From NCBI GenBank assembly GCA_024225275.1, contig JAAEMS010000004.1, forward strand, positions 1 through 36,581: 36,581 nt of DNA. Direction: 5' to 3'. Positions 1 through 7,756 of this stretch are shown in pieces. How positions within the stretch are numbered: position 1 is the first letter of the stretch; each line of letters begins with the position of its first letter. This DNA comes from Actinomycetes bacterium. GTDB lineage: Bacteria; Actinomycetota; Acidimicrobiia; Acidimicrobiales; JAAEMS01. Under the pieces are notes generated by a model. It had not been told where the DNA came from. It saw only the letters and a list, made by a program, of their open reading frames with translations, and did no database searches. Made by a program: the position numbers and the translations under genes.

Positions 1-19
1 ACGATCCGGGCAATTGGGG

Positions 20-1513
20 TTACAGGCCCTGGGGTTCGGGGACGAGGTCGGACTGCTGCCGCCAGTGTTCGATGCGGTGGCCGATGTCGCTGACCGGGGC
101 TCGATGGACGAAGGGCCACAACTCCTCGGCGATGGCCCGCCAGTCGGCGGTGGCCCCCAGATCGGCGAACAGAGAGATCAGCCCCAGATTGATGCGCTGG
201 AGTACCACGAACGAGGGGGGCACGTTGGCCGCTTTCTGGATCTGGGCGTGGGGGCCCGAGGTGTCGAAGATCTTCTTCACCCCTTCGGCTGCGTATTCGG
301 GTGAGATCGTGGTCACCCCCTTGTGGAGGACGAACTCGTAGAAGTGGCGGAAGTAGGCCACCACCTCGTCATCTGACGCATCGAGTCCGGGGTCGAGTAG
401 AGCGAGGCCCTCGATGATCTCGCGGAAGGCGGCCGGATCGTGCTCGAGCACCATGGTCTCGATCAGGCGACCGAACTGGTCGGTCTCGGCGTCGGTGAAG
501 CGCTTGACCAGACCGAAGTCGAGGAAGCTGACCCGCCCGTCGCCGTGAAACAGATAGTTGCCCGGATGGGGATCGCCATTGAAGGCCTGAAGGCGGTAGA
601 TCGAACCGAAGGCGAACCGGTACAAGGTCTCGGCGGCCAGGTTGCGCTCGGCGGCTGACCAGGTCTCGACCACCTCTTCGAACCGGGTACCCACCACCAG
701 CTCGGTGGTCAACACCCGGGCCGTGCAGTAGTCGCCGATCACCTCGGGCACATGGATCACCGGATGGCCACGGAAGCGGGCCGCGAAGCCCCTCTGATTC
801 TCGGCCTCGATGTCGTAGTCGAGCTCCTCGGTGAGCCGCTCGCGTAGCTCGACGATGACCGCGTCGGTGTCGAGCCCGGGGAACATCGACGACAAGGCGC
901 CGAAGATCAGGTCGGCGTTGCCAAGGTCCGCCGCGATGGCTTCGGCCACCCCCGGATACTGGACCTTCACCGCAACCGCCTGACCCTCGCGGGTGACCGC
1001 CCGATGAACCTGGCCGATCGACGCCGACGCCAGAGGGACGGGATCCCACTGGTCGAAGAGATCGGCCGGCACTGCGCCCAGCTCGGAACGGATCATCTCG
1101 TCGACCAGGTCGGGCGCCATGGGCGGGGCGTCCTGCTGGAGCTGGCTGAGGGCGGCGCGCACATGGTCGGGCAGGCCGGTGTCGAGATAGCTCGCCATCT
1201 GCCCGATCTTCATCATGGCACCCTTCATGTGGCCGAGCTCCTCGGTGACCTGCTCGGCCGTGGTCAGCTGAAACTCGAGATCGAGCTCGTCGCGCCTTTC
1301 GGCCGAGGCGAAGAGGCGCCGAGCGCGATGCCGGGCCCACGCCGAGCCCATCCGGGTGCCGAGCCCGACTAGTTGGCGGTTCCGGGCGGCCCGCGAGCGA
1401 CGGAGCTCACCGGCCCGACCCATCTCGACCCAGGCGACCGCCGTGCCCAGAGCAACCAGGGCCACCCCTGCCCCGGCCAGGATCGACCTACTGGTTCGCC
1501 CGCGTGCACCCAT
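20..1513 (-). CDS. ABC1/UbiB (AarF) family atypical kinase
   Basis: 497-residue protein of the ABC1/ADCK/UbiB family, atypical kinase-like ATPases often linked to quinone or lipid metabolism. Visible motifs in order: a hydrophobic N-terminal segment (about residues 11-28), the family KxGQ motif (MKIGQ, 101-105), the alanine-rich loop ASASIGQVHRA (162-172), the ATP-binding lysine in VAVKVQYPG (K183), the ELDYDIEA helix (about 230-237), the catalytic GDPHPGN (313-319) and the metal-binding DFG (332-334). All hallmark residues are present, so it looks functional. I chose the ATG at 1513 because a -10-like TACCCT lies eight bases upstream; a start at 1537 would add eight residues. It diverges from the HExxH gene across only 38 bp. 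No quinone-biosynthesis gene is adjacent, so the substrate is not indicated by context. Confidence 0.9.
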   Translation of the reverse strand: MGARGRTSRSILAGAGVALVALGTAVAWVEMGRAGELRRSRAARNRQLVGLGTRMGSAWARHRARRLFASAERRDELDLEFQLTTAEQVTEELGHMKGAMMKIGQMASYLDTGLPDHVRAALSQLQQDAPPMAPDLVDEMIRSELGAVPADLFDQWDPVPLASASIGQVHRAVTREGQAVAVKVQYPGVAEAIAADLGNADLIFGALSSMFPGLDTDAVIVELRERLTEELDYDIEAENQRGFAARFRGHPVIHVPEVIGDYCTARVLTTELVVGTRFEEVVETWSAAERNLAAETLYRFAFGSIYRLQAFNGDPHPGNYLFHGDGRVSFLDFGLVKRFTDAETDQFGRLIETMVLEHDPAAFREIIEGLALLDPGLDASDDEVVAYFRHFYEFVLHKGVTTISPEYAAEGVKKIFDTSGPHAQIQKAANVPPSFVVLQRINLGLISLFADLGATADWRAIAEELWPFVHRAPVSDIGHRIEHWRQQSDLVPEPQGL

Positions 1514-1551
1514 GAGGGTCAAGGGTAGGGAAACCATGGCAGGCTGGGACC
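1514..1551. promoter_or_regulatory. Short divergent promoter region with two -10-like boxes
   Basis: Only 38 bp separate the two divergent starts. On the minus strand TACCCT (1527-1522) sits eight bases before the ATG at 1513. On the plus strand CAGGCT (1540-1545) sits six bases before the ATG at 1552. No ribosome binding site is seen for either gene, which suggests leaderless transcripts from overlapping promoters. This is inference from motif position only. Confidence 0.4.
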
Positions 1552-1941
1552 ATGTGGCGCCGGCTCACGCCCCAGGAAATCGAGCGCTATGACTTGGTCT
1601 CCCTCGAGATCCGGCAGCGGGCCCGCATCGTCAAGGTCCCTCGCCTCTTCGGCGGCTACGACGGCCTGACGTCGGGGCGAATCATCTTCCTGGTGGAGGA
1701 CAACGACCATGACGGTGGCCGGCCCCTCATGGCCCACGAGTTGGTCCACGTCGAACAGTTCCGCCGGCAGGGCCGCCTGGTGTTCGCCGCCCTCTACTTC
1801 TCCGACTACTTCCGAGGCCTGGCCCGCCAGCGCAGCCACCGGAAGGCCTATCTCGACATCCGCCACGAACGCGGGGCACGGGAACGTACCCAGGAGTGGG
1901 TCGAGCGTCGCGGTTCGGTCCGGCCCCGCGACTCGGAATGA
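1552..1941 (+). CDS. Small HExxH (DUF4157-like) putative metalloprotease-fold protein
   Basis: 129-residue protein whose clear hallmark is HELVHVEQF at about residues 63-71, an HExxH zinc motif with the HxxQ continuation typical of DUF4157-like proteins. A short helical region with YFSDYFRGL follows and the C-terminus is basic. There is no signal peptide or membrane segment. Family members are short zinc-binding domains of mostly unknown role, and proteolysis is not certain. It diverges from the ABC1 kinase gene, and downstream the sequence turns into a decaying non-coding island, so there is no operon partner to suggest a function. Confidence 0.75.
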   Translation: MWRRLTPQEIERYDLVSLEIRQRARIVKVPRLFGGYDGLTSGRIIFLVEDNDHDGGRPLMAHELVHVEQFRRQGRLVFAALYFSDYFRGLARQRSHRKAYLDIRHERGARERTQEWVERRGSVRPRDSE

Positions 1942-1999
1942 GGGGTCGATTGGGACTCTCGACTGATGGATCAGCCCGGCCAACCGATATTGTGGTGAT

Positions 2000-2068
2000 G
2001 CCAGCCGGGGCTACGGCGAAGCGGTCCGACTCGAGGGTCGGTAAGGGGTTCGACTCCCTCCGATGGCA
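2000..2068 (+). other. tRNA-like fragment, probably degenerate or chance
   Basis: A T-arm-like block GGGGTTCGACTCCC is followed by GATGGCA, which can pair partly with GCCA at the 5' end. A CCGAC/GTCGG stem stands where an anticodon stem would be, but its loop has six bases. Two acceptor pairs mismatch and the total of 69 bases is short. I do not call a functional tRNA; a decayed tRNA or a chance resemblance are both possible. It lies between an intact gene and two pseudogenes. Confidence 0.25.
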
Positions 2069-2069
2069 C

Positions 2070-2727
2070 TCATTTCGACAGAGGCAGCAGGCTCCTCACC
2101 ACGGCCCCACCCGAGTCTGAGTTCTCGGCTTCACACCGGCCCCCGTGGGCCTCGACGATCGATCGGGCGATGGCCATTCCCAGCCCGCTCGAACCCTGCT
2201 GGTCGCCCCGCCGAAACCGTTCGAACACGTGCTCGACGAAGCCCTCGTCGAACCCGGGTCCATTGTCGACCACCGCGACCGAGGCCCAGCTGCCCTCGAC
2301 CGTGGTGACCAGATCGACCTTCGAAGCGCGGACTATGGCGTTGCCGGTGACGTTCTCGATCACCTGCCGCAGCAGGCTGTAGTCGGCGTCGACCACCACG
2401 GCCGACGCGGGCCGGGCCTCGATGACCAGGTCGTCGGTGCGGACCCCGCCCACCACCCGATGGCGACGATGGCCCCGAGGCCCACGACCAAACCCACCCC
2501 CAACGTGCGGATGAGGGTACTGCGGTCACCGCGGTAGGGGGCCAGATCGATGGTGGTGACCAGCACATCTGACCCAGCGCCCGTTGTGCGTTCTCGGCCA
2601 CCTCGGCCTCGGCCCGCCGATCGATCGCCGAGCTGCCCGTCCGGTAGATGACCACGGCCAACACGATGACCACCAGGGCTGCGACCGCGACGTAGGCGGT
2701 AGCCAGCTTGAAGCGCTCCGATGGTGG
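2070..2727 (-). pseudogene. Sensor histidine kinase, frameshifted and internally deleted
   Basis: Remains of a two-component sensor kinase spread over three frames. From 2727 to about 2580 one frame encodes a first membrane helix (AYVAVAALVVIVLAVVIY). From about 2590 to 2465 a second frame encodes a second membrane helix (LGVGLVVGLGAIVAIGWW). From about 2462 to 2070 a third frame encodes most of an ATP-binding domain: N-box-like ENVTGNAI, G1 box DNGPGFDE, F box FERFRRGD and G2 box SSGLGMAIA. Most of the sensor region, any HAMP domain and the phospho-accepting His box are missing, so internal deletion accompanies at least two frameshifts. No response regulator is next to it. The downstream neighbour is also a pseudogene, which favours real decay over an isolated sequencing error. 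Confidence 0.8.
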
Positions 2728-2807
2728 CCGGCGACACGTTCAGCACCGGCCCGGTCGCCACCACGGTGCCCTTGCGATCGGCTCTCACGTCTGAGCGCCA
2801 CACCGCG

Positions 2808-3747
2808 GGGCGAATCCTCGTGGTCCTGGAGTTGCGGGGGGAGTCGACGGCCTGTCACTCACCCCGCACGACGGCATCGGCTCCTACTACGACCTTCGAC
2901 CGAACCTGGGCGTACCCAACTCGGAGGTCATCGCCATCGACGACGAGATCGGGCTCCATCCCCGCCTGGCCGCCGTCTCCGGACTCGGGCCAATGGTCGT
3001 CCAGGGCATCGGCGCCATCGACGGCCGAGGCGGCCCGCACCCTCGCCGTGGGTGAACCCGACCTGGGTTGGTACCTGCGTGACGAAGACGAGTACTGGCA
3101 GGCCTACCGGGCCGGCATCGAGACCATGATCGGAAGTGACTCGATGGGTGCTGGTTCGATGGAGGCCGGAATCACCGACCTGAACATCGCCCGTCGGGGC
3201 CTGTCGGGGATGCTCGACTTCGCCGGGGTGGTGGGTGATCTCCCCGAAGTGGACGAGGATCTCTTCCCCGACAACGAGATCAGCTGGAAGCTGGCCCTGG
3301 CCGCCCGTTTCATCGCTGGTGGGGTCGGCACCCGGGTGATCCATGTCCCGTGGGGGTCGTCCGACAGCCACGGCAACCAGGTCGGCGAGCTCGATTGGTT
3401 GTTCGGGGAGCTCGACCCCGCCCTGGGCTCCTTCTTCGCCCAGCTCGACCGCTGGGGCCTGGGCGACAGGGTCATGTTGGCCACGGCCAGCGAATTCGGT
3501 CGGCGACCGGGCGAGAACGACGGCGGCACCGATCAGGGCCGGGCTTCGAACGCCCTGGTGTTCGCGCCGGGGGCCACGGGCCGGGTGGGTGGGTGAGCTG
3601 CCGTCGTTGACCGCGCTGGACGAGAACGACAGTCTCGACACGACGGTGCCGGTGGATGACTACCTGGCCACTCTGGCCGAGGATTGGCTGGGGGTTCCGG
3701 CCGCCGAGGTGCTCACTGACGCCCAACCCTTGGGCCTGTCGTTCTGA
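2808..3747 (+). pseudogene. DUF1501 family protein, frameshifted remnant
   Basis: Fragments of a DUF1501 protein (a sulfatase-like family of unknown function) appear in succession in different frames. ILVVLELRG opens at 2814. After a shift at the G-run near 2840 the frame continues GGVDGLSLTPHDGIG, then SYYDLRPNLGVP and IGLHPRLAAV, to a stop near 3055. From about 3035 another frame reads through WGSSDSHGNQ to the family motif ATASEFGRRPGEN with GGTDQGRASN and stops at 3598. The true C-terminus (GELPSLTALDEND to the stop at 3747) lies in a third frame. At least three frameshifts are therefore needed, and the combined length of about 310 residues is short for the family, suggesting internal loss as well. 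Confidence 0.8.
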
Positions 3748-3765
3748 ACGTGGTCAGGGCCTGGA

Positions 3766-3993
3766 TCAGGAGCGGGTGGCCTGCGGGTCGTCATCGACCA
3801 GGAGCCGGGTGCGGGCCGGGAGAAGACTCAGAACCGCAATGGTTGCGCCGAGCCCCAGGAGGGCGCCCAGCGCCGAGAAAACCAGCGAGAGGGACCCCAC
3901 ACCCGCGAGAATTAGGAACACCATGCCGGCGACAGTCAGGGCGGCAGCCAGCCGCAGGAGGGCTGGTGAGGTCGTATCGGGGTGAGAGTTCAT
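3766..3993 (-). CDS. Small two-helix membrane protein
   Basis: 75-residue protein starting at the ATG at 3993. It has a short polar N-terminus (MNSHPDTTSP), two hydrophobic segments (about residues 13-32 and 36-56) and a charged tail rich in Arg and Asp. I do not recognise a family. It diverges from the signal-peptide protein starting at 4100, with 106 bp between them. A longer open frame to 4224 exists, but it runs antisense into the neighbouring gene and its extra N-terminus looks like non-coding translation, so the short form is preferred. Confidence 0.6.
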   Translation of the reverse strand: MNSHPDTTSPALLRLAAALTVAGMVFLILAGVGSLSLVFSALGALLGLGATIAVLSLLPARTRLLVDDDPQATRS

Positions 3994-4099
3994 AACGATC
4001 GGATTACGAACACTACACGTTCCCTGCGGTGTCGACAAGCACAAACCGGCAGCTACCCACAGTGAGGTTGGACATGCGACCTGCCCGTAGGATGCCCGG

Positions 4100-5464
4100 G
4101 TGAGCATTTTCAGCACCAGATCAGCCATTTTCGCCTTCACCATCACCCTTCTGGCCATCACCGGCCTGGCCCAGCCGGCCGGAGCCCAGGACGAGGGTGC
4201 GGTCGCCGACGCACTGGCCCGCAACGGCTATTACGTAGAAACGGGATCCGATGTCGACGCCAACCAGCTCAGCGACCTCGTGGACGAGCTCAGCGATGAC
4301 GACATCACCAATGTCGGGTTCGTCAGCCTCGACGCCGACCCCCTATCCGATCTCACCGACTTCGCCGAGGACGTCACCGGGCAGGTGGCTGGTAGGGGCG
4401 GAATCGACACCATCGTGGTCGTCACCCCCGACAGTGTTGGGGCGTTCAGCACCCCCCTCACCGACTCCCGCGTGCAGGAAGCGCTCAGCGGCACCGAGGC
4501 ATTGTCGACCATCGACATCTTCGAGCACTTCGCCCGCAGCACCGGCGCCGACCTGACCACCAGCGGCGACAACTCGACCACCCAGACCACCTCACCGGTG
4601 GCTACCAACACTTCCAGCGGAGGCGGGGGCGGCAGCGTCTTGTTGATCCTGCTCCTGGCCGCCGCAGCCGGAGTGGGGCTCTGGCTCTTCATGCGCCACC
4701 GCCACAAGAAGGCCGAACTGGTCGACGAGATCGAGCAGGACAGGGCGGAGATCCAAGCCCAGCTGGCCACCAGTGCCGACCTCGTGCTCAAGCTGGCCGA
4801 TCAGGTCACCCTGGCCGATGCCCAGACCCAGACCATGTTCGAGGAGGCCTCCCGGACCTTCCAGGCGGTCAGCACCCAGCTCGGGGCGGCCAACACCGCC
4901 CAACAGATCGACGCACTCGACGATCAGATCGATGTCGCAGAGTGGCAGCTTCAGACCGTCGACGCCCGAGTGAGTGGCCGCCCCGAGCCCGAGGACCCCC
5001 GGGTGGCTCAGCAGCGCGAGGCTGATGCCCAGGCCCGTGAAGAGGAGCGAGCCGAGCTCGAACGACGCCGGGCCAGCCAGGAACGGGAGGCCGAGACCCA
5101 AGCCGATCGGCGCCGTCGTGAACAAGAGCAGAGGCGGGCCGAGCTCGAACGCCGTGAATCCCAACGCCCGAGCCGGGGAGGAGGGGGCGCCCTCGGAGGT
5201 CTGGGCGGGAGTGTACTGGGCGGCGTCCTGGGCGGGATCCTCACCGGCGGGAGGGGCGGATCCCAGACCCGAACCACCAGCGGCCGTCAGGCCACCACCC
5301 CCACCCCATCGTCTCGCACGGTGGGCAACCGCGACCGCGACGGGTTCAGCCGTCGGACCCAGCGAAGGCGGACCACCGGTGGTGGCACCCCCACCCGTGG
5401 AGGCCGCGGGCAGGTCTCCCGGCGCCCCGCCGGCGGTCGGGGGTCAGTCCGCCGACGGAAGTAG
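4100..5464 (+). CDS. Secreted-head, single-pass membrane protein with charged coiled-coil tail
   Basis: 454 residues from a GTG start with TAGGAT six bases upstream (leaderless pattern). A signal peptide (about 1-30, ending GAQ) is followed by an acidic extracytoplasmic domain (31-150) with a beta/alpha look (GYYVETG, TIVVVTPDS), a Thr/Ser/Gly-rich linker, a membrane helix (180-198) and a long charged cytoplasmic region rich in Glu, Arg and Gln (about 205-375) that should form coiled coil. It ends in glycine-rich (GGLGGSVLGGVLGGI) and Arg-rich segments. The head resembles actinobacterial proteins with a TPM-like or Rv1476-like domain, but I cannot confirm this. The basic tail could bind nucleic acid or membranes. 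It converges on the gene ending at 5474. Confidence 0.8.
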   Translation: MSIFSTRSAIFAFTITLLAITGLAQPAGAQDEGAVADALARNGYYVETGSDVDANQLSDLVDELSDDDITNVGFVSLDADPLSDLTDFAEDVTGQVAGRGGIDTIVVVTPDSVGAFSTPLTDSRVQEALSGTEALSTIDIFEHFARSTGADLTTSGDNSTTQTTSPVATNTSSGGGGGSVLLILLLAAAAGVGLWLFMRHRHKKAELVDEIEQDRAEIQAQLATSADLVLKLADQVTLADAQTQTMFEEASRTFQAVSTQLGAANTAQQIDALDDQIDVAEWQLQTVDARVSGRPEPEDPRVAQQREADAQAREEERAELERRRASQEREAETQADRRRREQEQRRAELERRESQRPSRGGGGALGGLGGSVLGGVLGGILTGGRGGSQTRTTSGRQATTPTPSSRTVGNRDRDGFSRRTQRRRTTGGGTPTRGGRGQVSRRPAGGRGSVRRRK

Positions 5465-5473
5465 CGCCCGGGG

Positions 5474-5842
5474 TCAGTCCACCGGAGTCCAACGGCCGGC
5501 CAGATCAGCAAGGCCGGCGATGTCGGGCAGGTACGAGTAGCTCCACGCGGGCCGGCCATCGGGCTCCACCACCACCCGCTCGAACAGGCCCTCACCGACT
5601 CCCTCGACCTCGTCGAGCAGCTCTATCGCCTCGCCCAGAGTCGGCGCGTGCAGGTGGAGGATCGAGCCCTCGATCCACCGTTCGTCATCAGCGAATCGGG
5701 CCCCCGGGTAGCCATGGCCGGTGTCGTAGAGCATGCCCCCGACCCGGGCCGGCGCGATCGTGTGCACATAGGGCCCGATGAGCGGCCAACGGACCCCGCC
5801 GGGCAGCAGGGTGCCGTACACGAAGACCCGGGTGAGCACCAT
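5474..5842 (-). CDS. Gamma-glutamylcyclotransferase-like (AIG2 family) protein
   Basis: 122-residue protein with the family signature VFVYGTLLPGG at residues 6-16, followed by a GGMLYDTGHGYPGA segment and the ERWIEGSILHL strand. AIG2/GGCT-like proteins remove gamma-glutamyl groups as 5-oxoproline or act as related small cyclotransferases; the natural substrate cannot be read from the sequence. The acidic residues of ELLDEVEG fit the catalytic Glu region. I chose the ATG at 5842 because family homology begins just after it and GATGAT lies six bases upstream; the open frame continues to 6064, but that part is antisense to the nuclease gene. It diverges from the nuclease gene at 5979. Confidence 0.8.
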   Translation of the reverse strand: MVLTRVFVYGTLLPGGVRWPLIGPYVHTIAPARVGGMLYDTGHGYPGARFADDERWIEGSILHLHAPTLGEAIELLDEVEGVGEGLFERVVVEPDGRPAWSYSYLPDIAGLADLAGRWTPVD

Positions 5843-5978
5843 CAGCCCATCATCCCCCACCGCCGAGAAGAGGTGGGGCAGGGTGGTCGACCATGGGGGT
5901 ATGCGAACCTCCCGGCCGGCGGTCTGGGTGCCTTGGGGGGTCCACCACAGTGTCACAGGGTGTCGGCACAATCTGATC

Positions 5979-6845
5979 ATGAGCTCTACCGGGGTGTTGC
6001 CCATCGACCTACCTGCCCGGGTGCCGCAGCCCCCGAGTCGTCTGTCACCTTCCGCGGCCGACACCTTCCGGCAGTGTCCCCGGCGCTGGCGGTTCCGCTA
6101 CGTCGAGCGGCGCACCGAGCCCGCCGGTGAGGCCGCGGTGGTCGGCCGGTTCGCCCACCGTGCCCTCGAGCTGTTGCTGGCCGAGCCCCGGGCCGAGCGC
6201 ACCATCGACAAGGCCCGCGAGCTCGCCCGCGAGGCCTGGCCCGAGACCGAGGACACCGACGACTTCCGCGGGCTGGGTCTCGACGACGATGGCGCTCGCG
6301 CCTTTCGGTGGAAGGGCTGGAAGGCCATCGAGGGTCTCTGGACTGTCGAGGACCCGACCAAGGTCGAGGTCGATGCCACCGAGCAGGCCCTGCAGGCCGA
6401 AGTGGGTGGGGTCCCGTTCCTGGGCATCGTCGATCGGGTCGATCGCACCGACGCCGGCCTCGTCATCACCGACTACAAGTCGGGCAAGCCCCCCTCGTCC
6501 CGCTACCTCAAGGACAAGCTTTCGCAGGTCTACCTGTACGCGGCTGCGGTCGAGGTGGTCCGCGGCGAACGTCCGGCCCGAGTACGGCTCCTCTACCTGG
6601 GCCAACGCCGGGTGGATGTGGCGGCCCGCCCCGACAAGGTCCACGAAGCGGTGGAGCAGCTCAGCACCACGTGGGACAACCTCGTCACCGCCTGCGAGTC
6701 AGACGAGTTCGAGCCCCGTACCGGTCCCCTGTGTGGCTGGTGCCCCCATGTGGCCGACTGCCCCGAAGGTCAGGCCGAGGTCAGCGTCCGGCTGGAATCC
6801 GGCCGGATGCGCTCGGATGCTCCTGCGGTCGCACTGATGGCCTGA
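5979..6845 (+). CDS. Stand-alone PD-(D/E)XK (RecB/Cas4-like) nuclease with four cluster-type cysteines
   Basis: 288-residue single-domain nuclease of the RecB/Cas4 type. Motif I is His60 in GRFAHRALE, motif II Asp152 in GIVDRVDR, motif III Asp165-x-Lys167 in ITDYKSGK, followed by the QVYLYA motif. Four cysteines, C33 (FRQCPRRW) and C252, C255, C261 (LCGWCPHVADC), match the 4Fe-4S arrangement of AddB and Cas4. The protein probably acts on DNA ends in repair. There is no helicase domain, no AddA/RecB partner and no CRISPR nearby. I chose the ATG at 5979 (CACAAT six bases upstream); an earlier start at 5778 would overlap the divergent gene and has no homology support. Proteins of this size annotated as RecB-family exonuclease are common in actinobacteria. 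Confidence 0.88.
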   Translation: MSSTGVLPIDLPARVPQPPSRLSPSAADTFRQCPRRWRFRYVERRTEPAGEAAVVGRFAHRALELLLAEPRAERTIDKARELAREAWPETEDTDDFRGLGLDDDGARAFRWKGWKAIEGLWTVEDPTKVEVDATEQALQAEVGGVPFLGIVDRVDRTDAGLVITDYKSGKPPSSRYLKDKLSQVYLYAAAVEVVRGERPARVRLLYLGQRRVDVAARPDKVHEAVEQLSTTWDNLVTACESDEFEPRTGPLCGWCPHVADCPEGQAEVSVRLESGRMRSDAPAVALMA

Positions 6846-6861
6846 CGGCCCGACGATCAGT
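6833..6861. terminator. Bidirectional hairpin between convergent genes
   Basis: ACTGAT (6833-6838) and ATCAGT (6856-6861) form an inverted repeat enclosing GGCC-TGAC-GGCC. The structure spans the 3' ends of both convergent genes and the downstream arm includes part of the stop of the minus-strand gene. There is no T tract on either strand. It is a plausible bidirectional terminator. Confidence 0.45.
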
Positions 6862-7603
6862 CCAAGGCAGACAGAGCATGCAGGGCCTTGACCAGGACCT
6901 CGTGGTCGGAGCCATGGGTGCCCCACAAATCATGGAGGGACTGGCGTACCGACGGTGAGCTGTCGCCCAGCTCAGGGGGCGGCTCGGAGGTCTGGGCGGG
7001 GCCCAGCAGTTCGGCCAGGAACACCTCGTCCATCTCGAGATGATCGATGGCCGGGAGCGTCGCCCCAGGGGTGCGGCCCGGCAGGATGGCCCTCAGCTCT
7101 TCCTGCAACCCACTCCCGTCCTCGTCTTCCGCCACGATGGCGTCGACGACATCGTGGATTCTGGTATCGAGGGCCGCTTCGGTCGGGGCGGCCAATTCGA
7201 CCTCGACGAGGTCGAGATCCACCGGAACCCCGGGATCGAACGGGGAGGCGATGTCCACCGGCGCCTGCCCAACGGGACTGGGAAGCACCTCGGGGATCGC
7301 GGAGTGCTCGGTGACCGGGGCCTCGACATCGAGTCCCCGCCCGTTGACCGTCCGGCCACCATTGGCCGTGACCGCCGTGGTGGGCTCGGAACGGAGGTCG
7401 ACCACCTTCCCGAGCTCACCAGCGAGATCGCGCGAAGAACTGGTGGTCCTGGGCTGGCCCGCCTCGATGCCCGGGGCCGGCTGCGACCGCTCGATGGCCC
7501 GCTGACGCCGCTCGGCCCGGACCGCTCGGATGCTGGGCACCGACCAGATGGCGACCACGAATACCACCAGGCCCCCCACCAGAAGCTGAATCAGTTGTGG
7601 CAT
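6857..7603 (-). CDS. Membrane-anchored acidic protein of unknown function
   Basis: 248 residues from the ATG at 7603. One membrane helix near the N-terminus (about 4-22, LIQLLVGGLVVFVVAIW) is followed by a basic stretch (RAVRAERRQRAIER), then a long acidic, Pro/Val-rich low-complexity region and a C-terminal helical part (SVRQSLHDLW, EVLVKALHALSALD). I recognise no domain. An alternative ATG at 7669 has AAAGGGG just upstream and would add 22 residues before the membrane helix; I cannot decide between them. The topology suggests a short exterior part and a cytoplasmic acidic tail that could be an adaptor. It converges on the nuclease gene and diverges from the hemolysin III gene. Confidence 0.7.
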   Translation of the reverse strand: MPQLIQLLVGGLVVFVVAIWSVPSIRAVRAERRQRAIERSQPAPGIEAGQPRTTSSSRDLAGELGKVVDLRSEPTTAVTANGGRTVNGRGLDVEAPVTEHSAIPEVLPSPVGQAPVDIASPFDPGVPVDLDLVEVELAAPTEAALDTRIHDVVDAIVAEDEDGSGLQEELRAILPGRTPGATLPAIDHLEMDEVFLAELLGPAQTSEPPPELGDSSPSVRQSLHDLWGTHGSDHEVLVKALHALSALD

Positions 7604-7756
7604 ATTTCCGCCTTGTTGCGCCCAAGGGCCGTCCCGCATGCGCTTGGCCAACCCCGAGCTTGTCAGCATAACCCCTTTCACAGTAGGGCCAAATGGCCGG
7701 TTGGCTCCTCCTAGAGTGGGCCGGACGACCCAGTAGCCGCAGGAGCAACCCAACCC

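Noticed and set aside
2721..3598. Open frame read as an intact 291-residue gene
   Set aside because: Its first about 100 codons give low-complexity Ser/Thr/Arg sequence while DUF1501 homology lies in another frame there; only the 3' part is in frame. Treated as a pseudogene.
5440..5480. 11-bp direct repeat GGGGTCAGTCC around a stop codon
   Set aside because: Present at 5440-5450 and 5470-5480, at the end of the coiled-coil protein gene and at the stop of the convergent gene. Too short and too simple to support a function by itself.
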